Part shown: in pieces, positions 8,702 through 17,284 of the stretch | How the letters are laid out: each line of letters starts with the position of its first letter | How positions within the stretch are numbered: the first letter of the stretch is position 1 | Source of the DNA: Foetidibacter luteolus | Lineage (GTDB): Bacteria > Bacteroidota > Bacteroidia > Chitinophagales > Chitinophagaceae | Direction of reading: 5' to 3' | Length of the DNA: 64,000 nt | Assembly: GCF_009650435.1 (NCBI RefSeq) | Contig: NZ_VVIP01000008.1 | Location: 124,001 to 188,000 of the forward strand | Made by a program: the position numbers and the translations under genes | The notes under the pieces: model-generated | Told to the model about the DNA's origin: nothing | Databases searched by the model: none | Seen by the model: the letters and a program-made list of their open reading frames with translations, nothing else

Positions 8702-10738
8702 ATGGTAAGCAAGGCAAAATACAGAAGTAAAAAGATGTGGCAGGCAATGTTGCTGCTGTTGCTTTTTCAGTGTGCGGGGATCGTATCTTTTGCACAGGGC
8801 AACCAGGCTGCCCGCTACGAGATTGAAGCAAAACGCATGGGCGTTAAACCAACAGACAAAGATGCATTGCCCAGAAGCCGTGAGTTTATAAGGCTTGACA
8901 GTACTTACTATGTAGGCTGGATGTATGAAGGCATTTACAAATACGACCGCAGCGCCGATTACCTGGGTTATAAGAATGCTATTCCTGCCCTGGAAAAAGC
9001 GTTGAGGCTGATGGATAAAGATTATGGCAACACCTTAAAGAACATGTATTCATCCATTATGTTCTTTGCGCAAAATGTGCCCAGGTACCAGGATTTGTTT
9101 TCTATATGCGGGGCCCTGCAGGCCTGTTACGATAATATTGAGATGCCAGACTCTGTAATGGCACTACTGGATAAAATTGATAAATACCGTTTTAGAAAAG
9201 ATTTCTTTGGCGTGTATTACCACCGTGCATGGACGTATCACCGCAACCGTTTTTATACTTCGGAAGAACATCCGTTTTTGGGTAATTCCATTGAAGCAAA
9301 TGAAAAAAAGGCATTTGATTGGTGTTACAAAGGGCTTGGCTTTGTTGACCGCAACAGGGAGCTGAATGAACAATGGTTCGGGCCTGGCCAGGCACAACGT
9401 GATAAACAGATCATTTATCACTACCTGGCATTGCTGCACTGCTACAACAAAAACTACGATAGCAGCGAATACTATTATGAGCGCCTGCGGGAAGGTGGCG
9501 GCATATCTTATAACAACTATGCCAACATGCAGCATGAGGTGGGAAAGTTTGAAAACGCTATTGAATACTTTACCATTGACCTGAACAAGAGTTACCTGCG
9601 CATGTTAAGGGAACCTTACTATTATCTTCCCGAATTGCATGTTTATGGCGGCAGGACAAAAGAGGCCATTAAAATGAACCAGCAGATCATTGCCAGTGTA
9701 GGTTCTACGCCGGGCTTTGGCTGGTACAATATATCACTGGCGAGAGGTTATATGTACGACGGCCAGTTAGACAGTTGTGAAGAAGCATTAAACAAAGCTG
9801 CCAACTTTAAGGAATTACACATTGGTACTACACTCACACAAAGTCAGTACGACTTTACCATCAACCTGCTGAAAGTGCAGCTAATTGATCGTAAGATTGC
9901 CAGGGTTAAATTTTTAAATAAGAACTGGTGGTATTCACCTTCTGCTTTGTATGATATCGCAAGCCTGAAAGTAGCTAAGTTAATGGCCGAATATGTAGTT
10001 GTGAACGAATTGGCTTTTAACCCTGAACGCAACCGGCTGGTATACGATTTGTTTTGCTCAGAAGCTACCACCAGCTTTGATGAAGCCTGGTACCTGCTGA
10101 AGGACTTTAGCCCTAAATACTTTAAAGAAAAATACGAAACTTACCAGCAAAAAGATACCCGCGAAAACCTGCAGCGTTACTTTCAGCTATTTACAGCAAA
10201 GTTTAAGTGGGAGGCTGGTAACAAAAGCGCAGCGAGGGAAGATTTAGACCGTATATTAAACACCGCTGTTACCGATACCGCCAACGAAAAATTGTTTACA
10301 GGCCGCCTGTTTGAAGGGTTGAGCAAGGCATACGAAAAAGACGGCCGGCAAAGCACTTATGGTTTGTACCGCAGCCGTTTATTTGAATCGTACCCGCAAT
10401 TGATACCTTTTAGCGGCATAAAGATGCAGGTAATGCTTAATACTGCCGGTGTGGATGACGAAATAACAAAACAGGTAATAGAAGAATTGAAAGATGCCAA
10501 TATAGAATGGGTTAACGCAAACGACGGATACGTGCCTGTTGCCACTGTAACATTTAACAAGCGGGGTAACAAATACGAAGCATTGATAAATGTACGCAGC
10601 GGTACCAATAAGCCGGTTGTTGCAGGTGAGAGGATTATCTTTAGCAAACCTGCAAAAGTGGGGGGCGAAATTGCCCTTAGACTGTTTGGTAAAGGAGGTG
10701 CGCTGGTATTTGAGCCCCCGGCAGAAAAGGGTAGCTAA
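8702..10738 (+). CDS. Secreted TPR-like repeat protein of unknown function
   Basis: A 678-residue protein with an N-terminal signal peptide (hydrophobic MLLLLLFQCAGIVSFAQ after a basic stretch, cleavage near residue 32). The body is helical, with repeated YxxA..Y/AL spacing typical of tetratricopeptide-like solenoids, for example around YNNYANMQHEVGKFENAIEY. The last ~90 residues look like a small beta-rich domain (VATVTFNKRGNKYEALINV). I cannot assign a function. It follows the DUF58/transglutaminase/MoxR operon after 316 bp and precedes DUF3052 by only 22 bp. Large TPR proteins often accompany MoxR clusters as periplasmic scaffolds, so a link is possible but unproven. Confidence 0.7.
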   Translation: MVSKAKYRSKKMWQAMLLLLLFQCAGIVSFAQGNQAARYEIEAKRMGVKPTDKDALPRSREFIRLDSTYYVGWMYEGIYKYDRSADYLGYKNAIPALEKALRLMDKDYGNTLKNMYSSIMFFAQNVPRYQDLFSICGALQACYDNIEMPDSVMALLDKIDKYRFRKDFFGVYYHRAWTYHRNRFYTSEEHPFLGNSIEANEKKAFDWCYKGLGFVDRNRELNEQWFGPGQAQRDKQIIYHYLALLHCYNKNYDSSEYYYERLREGGGISYNNYANMQHEVGKFENAIEYFTIDLNKSYLRMLREPYYYLPELHVYGGRTKEAIKMNQQIIASVGSTPGFGWYNISLARGYMYDGQLDSCEEALNKAANFKELHIGTTLTQSQYDFTINLLKVQLIDRKIARVKFLNKNWWYSPSALYDIASLKVAKLMAEYVVVNELAFNPERNRLVYDLFCSEATTSFDEAWYLLKDFSPKYFKEKYETYQQKDTRENLQRYFQLFTAKFKWEAGNKSAAREDLDRILNTAVTDTANEKLFTGRLFEGLSKAYEKDGRQSTYGLYRSRLFESYPQLIPFSGIKMQVMLNTAGVDDEITKQVIEELKDANIEWVNANDGYVPVATVTFNKRGNKYEALINVRSGTNKPVVAGERIIFSKPAKVGGEIALRLFGKGGALVFEPPAEKGS

Positions 10739-10760
10739 CAAAATATACACGTTAAAAAAT

Positions 10761-11177
10761 ATGGCCACAACCGGGTATTCCTCCACGCCACTTGCCAAAA
10801 AGTTAGGTATAAAAGAAGGCCATGTTATAAGGCTGGTAAATGAACCTGCGTACTATTTCAACCTGTTTACAGATTTTCCCGCCAACGTTAAGATGGAAAA
10901 AGACAAAAGCGTTAAAAAAGACTTTGTTCACTATTTCACCAAAGTGGCTGAGGAATTGGAAAAAGACATTCTGAACCTGCAAACAGAAATTGAGCCCAAT
11001 GGCATGGTTTGGATTTCCTGGCCCAAAAAATCATCTAAAATAGCAACAGATATTACCGAAGATGTTATAAGGGCTTTAGCGCTGGCCAACGGGCTGGTAG
11101 ATATTAAAGTTTGCGCTGTTGATGAAATATGGAGCGGGTTAAAGCTGGTAATACCGGTATCCCGCAGAAAACGCTGA
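10761..11177 (+). CDS. DUF3052 family protein
   Basis: A 138-residue soluble protein matching the DUF3052 family: MATTGYSSTPLAKKLGIKEG at the start, WISWPKKSSK in the middle (about residues 86-95) and DIKVCAVDEIWSGLKLVIPV near the C-terminus. Members are small cytoplasmic proteins without assigned activity. An upstream in-frame extension to 10590 would run inside the preceding TPR gene in another frame, so I take the ATG at 10761. It is probably co-transcribed with the TPR-like gene (22-bp gap). Confidence 0.82.
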   Translation: MATTGYSSTPLAKKLGIKEGHVIRLVNEPAYYFNLFTDFPANVKMEKDKSVKKDFVHYFTKVAEELEKDILNLQTEIEPNGMVWISWPKKSSKIATDITEDVIRALALANGLVDIKVCAVDEIWSGLKLVIPVSRRKR

Positions 11178-11182
11178 TAGTC

Positions 11183-11947
11183 TTACCGGATGGATTTTTT
11201 TGCCACCACCACCATCCGCGGTGATTTCCTGATGTCATAACGCCCCAGTTGGTAATCACCAAAAATATCTTCCACCTGCATGCCTTGGTAAGCCAGCATG
11301 TCTGTAAAGTCTCCCGGCGAAAATTTAGCCACTTTTTCTGTAAATAAATGTTTCAGCAGGTTGCCGTTGTCTTCTATCTGTATCTGCTTAAAAAAGTGGG
11401 TATCATTATGCCAGCGGCTTATGTGAAATTTTACAGGACCGATTTTTTTTATTTCCGCTTTAACCAGGTTGTCTTCGGCATAATGCGTGTTTAGGTAATC
11501 AATTACCAGTATGCCTTTGCTGTTTAAGCTTTGGGTAATGGTGCGCATGGCACTGTCGTGTTCACGCTCTGTTCTAAAGTAGCCAAAATTGGTAAACAGG
11601 TTAAAGGCAAAATCAAAGTAGTTAATGCGAAATGGCAGCCGCATATCATGCTGGTAAAAATGCAGGTGGTCGTTTTCCATCTGCCGGGCTTCTTCTATCA
11701 GCCTTGTAGCCAGGTCAATACCGGTAACGTCGAAGCCTTCATCGGCCAAAGCCTTACTATGGCGGCCTTTTCCGCAGGCCACATCCAGTATTTTGTCACC
11801 CTTTTTTGCGTGCAGTTGCTCTGTAAGCCTTTTAATGAACTGCCAGGCTTCATCGGTATCCCTGTTTTGGTACAGCAGATCGTAATAGGGAGAGCTAAAC
11901 CAGTCTTTATACCATTCTTTATCGGGCATAATTGCTTTAATTGCCAT
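11183..11947 (-). CDS. Class I SAM-dependent methyltransferase
   Basis: A 254-residue cytoplasmic methyltransferase. Motif I is ILDVACGKGRHSKALA (about residues 53-68), then FDVTGIDLATRLI, and the post-motif FAFNLFTNFGYF typical of the Methyltransf_25 group. The substrate is not evident. I place the start at the ATG at 11947; a TTG directly upstream and an ATG at 11929 are alternatives, and both keep the fold intact. The gene is convergent with DUF3052 (5-bp gap) and divergent from the phosphohexomutase gene. Confidence 0.87.
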   Translation of the reverse strand: MAIKAIMPDKEWYKDWFSSPYYDLLYQNRDTDEAWQFIKRLTEQLHAKKGDKILDVACGKGRHSKALADEGFDVTGIDLATRLIEEARQMENDHLHFYQHDMRLPFRINYFDFAFNLFTNFGYFRTEREHDSAMRTITQSLNSKGILVIDYLNTHYAEDNLVKAEIKKIGPVKFHISRWHNDTHFFKQIQIEDNGNLLKHLFTEKVAKFSPGDFTDMLAYQGMQVEDIFGDYQLGRYDIRKSPRMVVVAKKSIR

Positions 11948-12066
11948 CAAATTTATTTCCTAAAAACCAGTTAGCAGAAACTTTTTCACAACCCGTTGGC
12001 GGCATTATTGCCTTCGCCGTTTAGAAATTTTCTTTTATGTTTGCCTGTAGCAAACTAATGACGTGT

Positions 12067-13449
12067 ATGGCGCTTATAAAAAGCATTTCCGGTATCCGTG
12101 GTACAATTGGGGGCAAACCGGGAGAAACCCTTAGCCCTTTGGATGTAGTGAAGTTTACGGCCGCTTATGGTACATGGCTGCTGGAAAATGACAAAACCAA
12201 TTGTAAGGTTGTTATAGGCCGCGATGGCAGGATAAGTGGAGAATTAGTGCAGCGTTTGGTAGTAAGCACGTTAAACGCGTTAGGGCTTAATGTAATTGAC
12301 CTTGGTTTAAGCACTACCCCTACTGTAGAAATGGCTGTTGTATTTGAAGGCGCCGCAGGAGGTATTATTTTAACTGCCAGCCATAACCCCAAAGAATGGA
12401 ATGCTTTAAAACTGCTGAACAGCAAAGGTGAGTTTATCAGCGGCGAAATAGGCGCTAAAATACTGGAGATAGCCGCAACTGATAATTATAGTTTTGTTGG
12501 TGTTGATAAACTGGGTACCTATACTCAAAATACTACAGCGCTGGATAAACATATAGAAGCTGTAGTTAACTATCCACTGGTTGATGCCGCTGCTATTAAA
12601 AAAGCTAAGTTTAAGATTGTAATAGATGCCATTAACAGCACAGGCGCCATCGCGGTTCCTGCTTTGTTAAGGGCGTTGGGTTTAAAAGATATCATTGTTT
12701 TAAACGAAGAGGTAAACGGCAAATTTGCCCACAATCCTGAGCCGTTGCCACAGCACCTGCGTGAGCTGTGTACCGAGGTTAACAGGCAGCAGGCCAGCCT
12801 TGGTATTGCCGTTGACCCGGATGTTGACCGCCTTTGTTTTGTTTGTGAAGACGGCTCTCTCTTTGGTGAAGAATACACATTGGTGGCCGTAGCCGATTAT
12901 GTGCTGCAGCAACGTAAAGGCAACACAGTTAGCAACATGTCATCTACCCGTGCTTTAAAAGATGTTACCTTAAAGCATGGCGGCCAGTACTTCCCCAGCG
13001 CTGTTGGCGAAGTAAACGTGGTAAACAAAATGAAAGAAGTAGAAGCCGTTATTGGCGGCGAAGGCAATGGAGGTATAATTGTGCCAGACCTGCACTATGG
13101 CCGCGACGCACTTATTGGCATAGCACTTTTCTTAACCCATCTTGCGCATAGTAAAAAAAGCGCAAAACAATTGCGTGGCATGTACCCCGATTATTTTATG
13201 AGCAAGAATAAAATAGAACTGGGTAAGGGTGTTGACATGCAAAAGATCTTTAGCCAAATACAGAACAAATACAAAAATAATCCCGTAAACATAGACGACG
13301 GGTTGAAAATAGAATTCGAGAACGACTGGGTACACCTTCGCACCAGCAATACAGAACCCATTATACGCATTTACGCGGAAAGTAATTTTGAAACCACGGC
13401 AGATAACATTGCCAAACGCATCATGCAGGACATACGGGAAAGTATGTAG
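12067..13449 (+). CDS. glmM: Phosphoglucosamine mutase / phosphohexomutase
   Basis: An alpha-D-phosphohexomutase of 460 residues, most likely converting glucosamine-6-phosphate to glucosamine-1-phosphate for UDP-GlcNAc and peptidoglycan synthesis. All four signature loops are present: the phosphoserine loop TASHNP (Ser105), the metal loop DPDVDRL (Asp250, 252, 254), the sugar loop GGEGNGGI and the phosphate-binding loop RTSNTEPIIRIYAE near the C-terminus. I chose the ATG at 12067, giving MALIKSISGIRGTIGG, over in-frame starts at 12037 and 12058 that add residues outside the family. Phosphomannomutase activity cannot be excluded. Confidence 0.9.
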   Translation: MALIKSISGIRGTIGGKPGETLSPLDVVKFTAAYGTWLLENDKTNCKVVIGRDGRISGELVQRLVVSTLNALGLNVIDLGLSTTPTVEMAVVFEGAAGGIILTASHNPKEWNALKLLNSKGEFISGEIGAKILEIAATDNYSFVGVDKLGTYTQNTTALDKHIEAVVNYPLVDAAAIKKAKFKIVIDAINSTGAIAVPALLRALGLKDIIVLNEEVNGKFAHNPEPLPQHLRELCTEVNRQQASLGIAVDPDVDRLCFVCEDGSLFGEEYTLVAVADYVLQQRKGNTVSNMSSTRALKDVTLKHGGQYFPSAVGEVNVVNKMKEVEAVIGGEGNGGIIVPDLHYGRDALIGIALFLTHLAHSKKSAKQLRGMYPDYFMSKNKIELGKGVDMQKIFSQIQNKYKNNPVNIDDGLKIEFENDWVHLRTSNTEPIIRIYAESNFETTADNIAKRIMQDIRESM

Positions 13450-13534
13450 CCTATACCATTCTCGCTCATCATTTTTTGGTGGCCGGCTAACTAAATATAG
13501 ATGCCGGCCTCATAAATTCCTCGTTTAATTTTTT

Positions 13535-13642
13535 GGGGGTGCCCCCAAGCTATCGCAAGGGGTCGGGCTTTTCGCTCATACTCCGGCACAGAAGCCCTGC
13601 TGCGATGGCCTCACCGGGGTATCCGCTTCAATCCCTCACCCG
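13535..13642 (+). repeat. Dispersed repeat family R2 (AAGCTATCGCAAGGGG core), copy 1
   Basis: An element of about 108 bp starting GGGTGCCCCCAAGCTATCGC and ending CAATCCCTCACCC. Related copies are at 39499, 43457 (minus), 45530 (minus) and 53521. It has an internal GGGGTGCCCC palindrome at its left end. It lies in the 570-bp spacer 13450-14019, which otherwise holds no gene that I can support. A fragment near 13470 (TTTTTTGGTGGCC) resembles the R4 element. Confidence 0.85.
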
Positions 13643-14019
13643 AAAGCCGGTTACGGGGTAAAGTGTTGCCAATTGCGGGTCTTGCTGATGGTATGTTCAC
13701 CAACATTAAGCAATGAAAGCTTTGTAGGGGCGGCATGTTAGCAGAGCGCCGTATGTGCAATGTGTTCGTCTGGGGTTTTGGATAATAACGAAGAAAGGGT
13801 TACAAGAGAGTGATAATCTTTCTGGATAATATTGGTTTAAGCATCAGGATATCCTGTTATTTACCTCAACCGAATTATCCCTGGTCTATTTACTATTTGC
13901 TTCTTCAGGATGGGCGTTAAGAAAGAGTGCATTTATAACCTATTTTACACTTTATTTAAGCAAGTTTTTAAAGCATCCAGCGTTGATACAGTTGTAAATT
14001 TACCTGCAGAAAAAGAAGC

Positions 14020-14982
14020 ATGAAAGCTAAGCAATACATACCCATCACCCTGCTCTGGATTTTACTCAGTTCCTTTTCCTATAAACTTGGCGGCTCCTAC
14101 AAACAGGTACGCGGTTTAAAAACGGTAGTGATAGATGCTGGCCACGGTGGCAGCGATACCGGTGCACCGGGCGAATACTCTTACGAAAAAAATATAGCAT
14201 TGGCTGTGGCCCTTAAACTGGGTGCCTTAATGAAGGTGGAGATGCCTGATGTAAACATTGTGTACACCCGTACTACTGATGTGTTTGACCCGCCACAGCT
14301 AAAGGCATGGAAAGCCAATAACGCCAAAGGCGATCTGTTCATTTCCATACACTGCAACAGTGCCGACCCTATAAGGCACAGCGAATTTGTTGGCTATAAA
14401 TACGAAACCCGCTATGTAAAGAAGAAAAAGAAGAAAATAAAGCAGCGGGTTAAAGTGCCGCAGTACCGGTACTGGACAACACCCAACCCCGCCAAGGGTA
14501 CCGAAACCTATATTTGGGGCGCCCACAAAAACGAGGAAAAGGAACTGGCGATGAAGGAAAATGAAGCCTTGTATCTTGATAGTACGCTTGCAACACAGGT
14601 ATCTGACTTTAACCCCGATGCCCCGGAAAAAATGATATTATACGCCCTTAAAACCAAACAATATTTTACCCGCAGTGCCAACCTTGCGCTAACGGTAGAA
14701 GATGAGTTTAAGAAGGTGGGGCGCATAAGCCGCGAAGCCCGCCAGCGCCAGGTAGGTATATGGGTATTACAGGCTACCGCCATGCCCAGCATATTGGTAG
14801 AAACCGGCTACATCTCTAACCGGGAAGAAGAAGATTACCTTAACAGCCAGGAGGGCCAAAACGAAATCGCGGAAGTAATAGTAAAATCCTTAAAACGGTA
14901 CCAGTACAGCCTGCAGCATCAAACACTTGAATTTGTAACACCTGCCAACGTAACACCAGGGCCGGATAGTACGAAACGTTAG
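14020..14982 (+). CDS. N-acetylmuramoyl-L-alanine amidase (Amidase_3)
   Basis: A zinc amidase that cleaves the bond between N-acetylmuramate and L-alanine in peptidoglycan. The 320-residue protein has a short N-terminal hydrophobic segment (about residues 8-20, export signal or anchor). Zinc ligands are His42 (DAGHGG), Glu56 (YEKN) and His111 (SIHCNS); the catalytic glutamate is Glu261 in VETGYISN. An unusually lysine-rich insertion (about residues 133-145) follows the second histidine. No LysM or AMIN domain is seen. It has its own ~570-bp upstream spacer, so it is probably monocistronic. Confidence 0.92.
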   Translation: MKAKQYIPITLLWILLSSFSYKLGGSYKQVRGLKTVVIDAGHGGSDTGAPGEYSYEKNIALAVALKLGALMKVEMPDVNIVYTRTTDVFDPPQLKAWKANNAKGDLFISIHCNSADPIRHSEFVGYKYETRYVKKKKKKIKQRVKVPQYRYWTTPNPAKGTETYIWGAHKNEEKELAMKENEALYLDSTLATQVSDFNPDAPEKMILYALKTKQYFTRSANLALTVEDEFKKVGRISREARQRQVGIWVLQATAMPSILVETGYISNREEEDYLNSQEGQNEIAEVIVKSLKRYQYSLQHQTLEFVTPANVTPGPDSTKR

Positions 14983-15069
14983 CAAGTACAAATAAGAAAA
15001 ACGCTCTGCTCGTGTTCCGTACAATTTTACACAGCCTGCATGCGTATTAACAGCGTGTTGCACCTTGCG

Positions 15070-15143
15070 CCAGGGATAGGAGCGGCTACCCCGCTGAGGC
15101 CTTTGTGCGGCGGCTTTGTGGCGGAGTAGTAGCGGATAGCCCG
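15070..15143 (-). repeat. Degenerate copy of repeat family R2
   Basis: The block GGAGCGGCTACCCCGCTGA followed by GGCGGAGTAGTAGCGGATA corresponds to the right half of the R2 family in minus orientation (compare 43457-43636). The left-end AAGCTATCGC core is missing. It lies between the convergent amidase and acyltransferase genes. Confidence 0.55.
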
Positions 15144-15178
15144 GTGCTTTAGCAGGCGCCCTGTTTAATTTCAATCCA

Positions 15179-16318
15179 TTATTTCTGGTTATTCAACGGC
15201 ACAAATGCAGGGCTCACTTCGTTGGGTTTAGGCAGCCTTTGCGCTGCTGAAAGCCCGAAATATTTTTTAAGGTTCATGAAAGGCTTTTCCACAAGCAGGT
15301 AGGAAAGCCATGAAAGGAGAAATAACATGGCCAGGTTTTCTATAAAGAACAATACGAAATAGTGTTTTGTGAAAAAGGCCGGCAGATGCTGGTTAAGCGG
15401 ATAGAAAATGAGGTCCGAATAGCTTGGCAATATGAAATGATAGAGGTAAATGCCATAACTTATTTTGCCGGTAAAAATGAGTGCTTTGTTATCCCACAAC
15501 ACGGATTTTTTATAATGTGGGTTTTGTGTTAGCTGTATGATGTATGTAAGGAACCACACATTAAAAACAGACAAAAGGCTTGTTACGGGAATGAAAGTCC
15601 ACTGGCTGTTTACAGACTGAAACCCAAAAGCAAGCAGGTGTGCTATGGTGAGCAAACCAAAGGTTTTACATGTGCTGCCAAGCAGGTGTGTACGGTAAAG
15701 GCTTAACCACGCAACCATGGCCCCGAGCCCCAAAGAATCGAAACAGGTAAAGGTGAGGCATTGGCCAAACTCGTAACCAAAAACAAGGTATTCGCTTACC
15801 AGGCCTATAGCGATAAAAGAACCGATAATCCAGGGCATGGTTTTTTTGCCTGCAAATAAAATAAGCCAGGGCCAGAAGAGATAGAACTGTTCTTCCACGG
15901 CCAAGGTCCAAAAATGAGAGAACAAAGGGTGCCACTCCCCCGTTTTATAAAAATAAAAATTAGACGTGTAAGTGAGGAAATAAGAGAAGCCTTGTTTATC
16001 AAGATTAGTATCAAAATAGTAGATTAAAAAAAGCGTGAGATAATAAACAGGAAAAATGCGGAGCGCCCTGCGTACAAAAAATGATTTGAATACCTGCAAC
16101 CTGGTAAACCCATGTTTTTCAGCTTCGGTTTTGCTGGCCATCAGGATGCGGGAAATAAGAAAGCCGCTTAAAACAAAGAACACATCCACCGCGGTAAAGC
16201 CAACAGGAATTTTATTGATGTAAGCACTGGTTTTATCCCAGCCGGAAAGCCAATGATAGAATACAATAAAGATAACAGCAATACCCCGGATGCTGTCGAA
16301 CTGCTTAATATACCTCAT
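15179..16318 (-). CDS. Acyltransferase 3 family membrane protein
   Basis: A 379-residue polytopic membrane protein of the acyltransferase-3 (OafA/YrhL) family, whose members O-acylate cell-surface glycans or lipids at the inner membrane. The N-terminus, QFDSIRGIAVIFIVFYHWLS, carries the family's R/xH signature; VFFVLSGFLISRIL follows, then WTLAVEEQFYLFWP (about residues 138-151). About ten hydrophobic helices are visible. I prefer the ATG at 16318 to a GTG start nine bases upstream. No glycan locus is adjacent, so the target is unknown. Confidence 0.9.
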   Translation of the reverse strand: MRYIKQFDSIRGIAVIFIVFYHWLSGWDKTSAYINKIPVGFTAVDVFFVLSGFLISRILMASKTEAEKHGFTRLQVFKSFFVRRALRIFPVYYLTLFLIYYFDTNLDKQGFSYFLTYTSNFYFYKTGEWHPLFSHFWTLAVEEQFYLFWPWLILFAGKKTMPWIIGSFIAIGLVSEYLVFGYEFGQCLTFTCFDSLGLGAMVAWLSLYRTHLLGSTCKTFGLLTIAHLLAFGFQSVNSQWTFIPVTSLLSVFNVWFLTYIIQLTQNPHYKKSVLWDNKALIFTGKISYGIYLYHFILPSYSDLIFYPLNQHLPAFFTKHYFVLFFIENLAMLFLLSWLSYLLVEKPFMNLKKYFGLSAAQRLPKPNEVSPAFVPLNNQK

Positions 16319-16599
16319 GCGAAACACTTTACGTTAAACAAAATAGTTACCCACACGCCTTTTGGAGGTGCACAGTAATCAAATGGATATAGGCTTAATC
16401 GTGCGTTAGAAGCATGTTCAAGCAGGATATAGGATAACTAATGCTTGGGGTATAAAAATGTTGCGGGGAAAATGGTTTGCCTGGTAATGGATTACGGCCG
16501 GATCGGGTTATTTTTGAAAGGGTCGGATGAATCAAAAATATGTAAATGCATGAAACCCAGGAAAAAATTATTTTTTGGAGACTGCGGAAGAAAGTTTTG
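16319..16599. other. Spacer between acyltransferase and tRNA-Asp promoter
   Basis: I see no gene or repeat family in this 281-bp stretch. A 72-codon minus-strand reading frame crosses it but has no homology that I recognise and ends in a poor start context. Confidence 0.4.
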
Positions 16600-16628
16600 T
16601 TTGTAAAAATCATTTCCCCTTATATTTG
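16600..16628 (+). promoter_or_regulatory. Promoter of tRNA-Asp
   Basis: TTTG at 16600-16603 is followed after 17 bp by TATATTTG at 16621-16628. This is a close match to the Bacteroidota primary-sigma promoter (TTTG / TAnnTTTG). The tRNA begins 39 bp downstream. Confidence 0.75.
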
Positions 16629-16666
16629 CACTCCCAAAAACAAGGCAATAGCTTTGAAGAAGGAAC

Positions 16667-16740
16667 GGATCGGTAGTTCAGTCGGTTAGAATGCCGCCCT
16701 GTCACGGCGGAGGTCGCGGGTTCGAGTCCCGTCCGGTCCG
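16667..16740 (+). tRNA. tRNA-Asp (anticodon GTC)
   Basis: The cloverleaf folds fully by hand. The acceptor stem is GGATCGG with CCGGTCC and the D arm is GTTC/GAAT. The anticodon stem is CCGCC/GGCGG around the loop CTGTCAC, giving anticodon GTC. The T arm is GCGGG-TTCGAGT-CCCGT and the discriminator base is G. The CCA end is not encoded. Confidence 0.97.
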
Positions 16741-16764
16741 CATCTTAAGATTCTCAATTTTATC

Positions 16765-16799
16765 AAAAGCTCGCAAACTCAATGTTGGCGGGCTTTTTT
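16765..16799 (+). terminator. Rho-independent terminator after tRNA-Asp
   Basis: AAAGCTCGC pairs with GCGGGCTTT around a 13-nt loop and is followed by a T run. It lies 25 bp beyond the tRNA. Confidence 0.7.
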
Positions 16800-17284
16800 G
16801 TTTTTATCACCTTCTCAAAAAGTATCAAAAACGTGCATAATCTGGTGGTAAATTCGGTTGCATTGTTGCTGCCGATGGTGTTTTATTTGCTCCGGGTAAG
16901 ATAGAGTGCTGTATTTGCGTTTATATTTTTTCGACATTACCGCGGTCATCATCCCTTGCTTCGTAATACTTGCGTTGCGCACGTGCCCAACAGCCCCACC
17001 TTCTTTCCAATTCAGTTTCTCTTAACCCAACCGGTACCTCGATACCCACCAGCCTTAATGTAAAGCGCTTACATCCAGACAGAAAACGATCAACATCTAT
17101 CGAGACTGCTTCAAAAGTATTTGAAGTGGCCTCTTCGTTTTACCGGTGTCGGAGCTATAATACCTGTGTGAAGGCGCCCATTCACTTTCGGCTACAACAG
17201 CAGTCGTTTAGGCTACGTGTGTCTTGTTGGTTCATTGCAATTTTGATCCCATAAAACACCAAGAAAATGGTATTACAACACAGC
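16800..17284. other. Non-coding stretch between tRNA-Asp and TonB receptor
   Basis: No gene is supported in these 485 bp. A 45-codon minus-strand frame around 16815-16952 has no recognisable homology. No integrase and no duplicated tRNA 3' end are visible, although accessory genes begin right after it. Confidence 0.45.

Noticed and set aside
16815..16952. 45-codon minus-strand gene after tRNA-Asp
   Set aside because: Short, no homology recognised, no promoter or ribosome-binding context. It is best treated as chance.
16667..17284. tRNA-Asp as the attachment site of an integrated island
   Set aside because: No integrase gene and no second copy of the tRNA 3' end were seen within the window. 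The accessory genes downstream may have come by another route.
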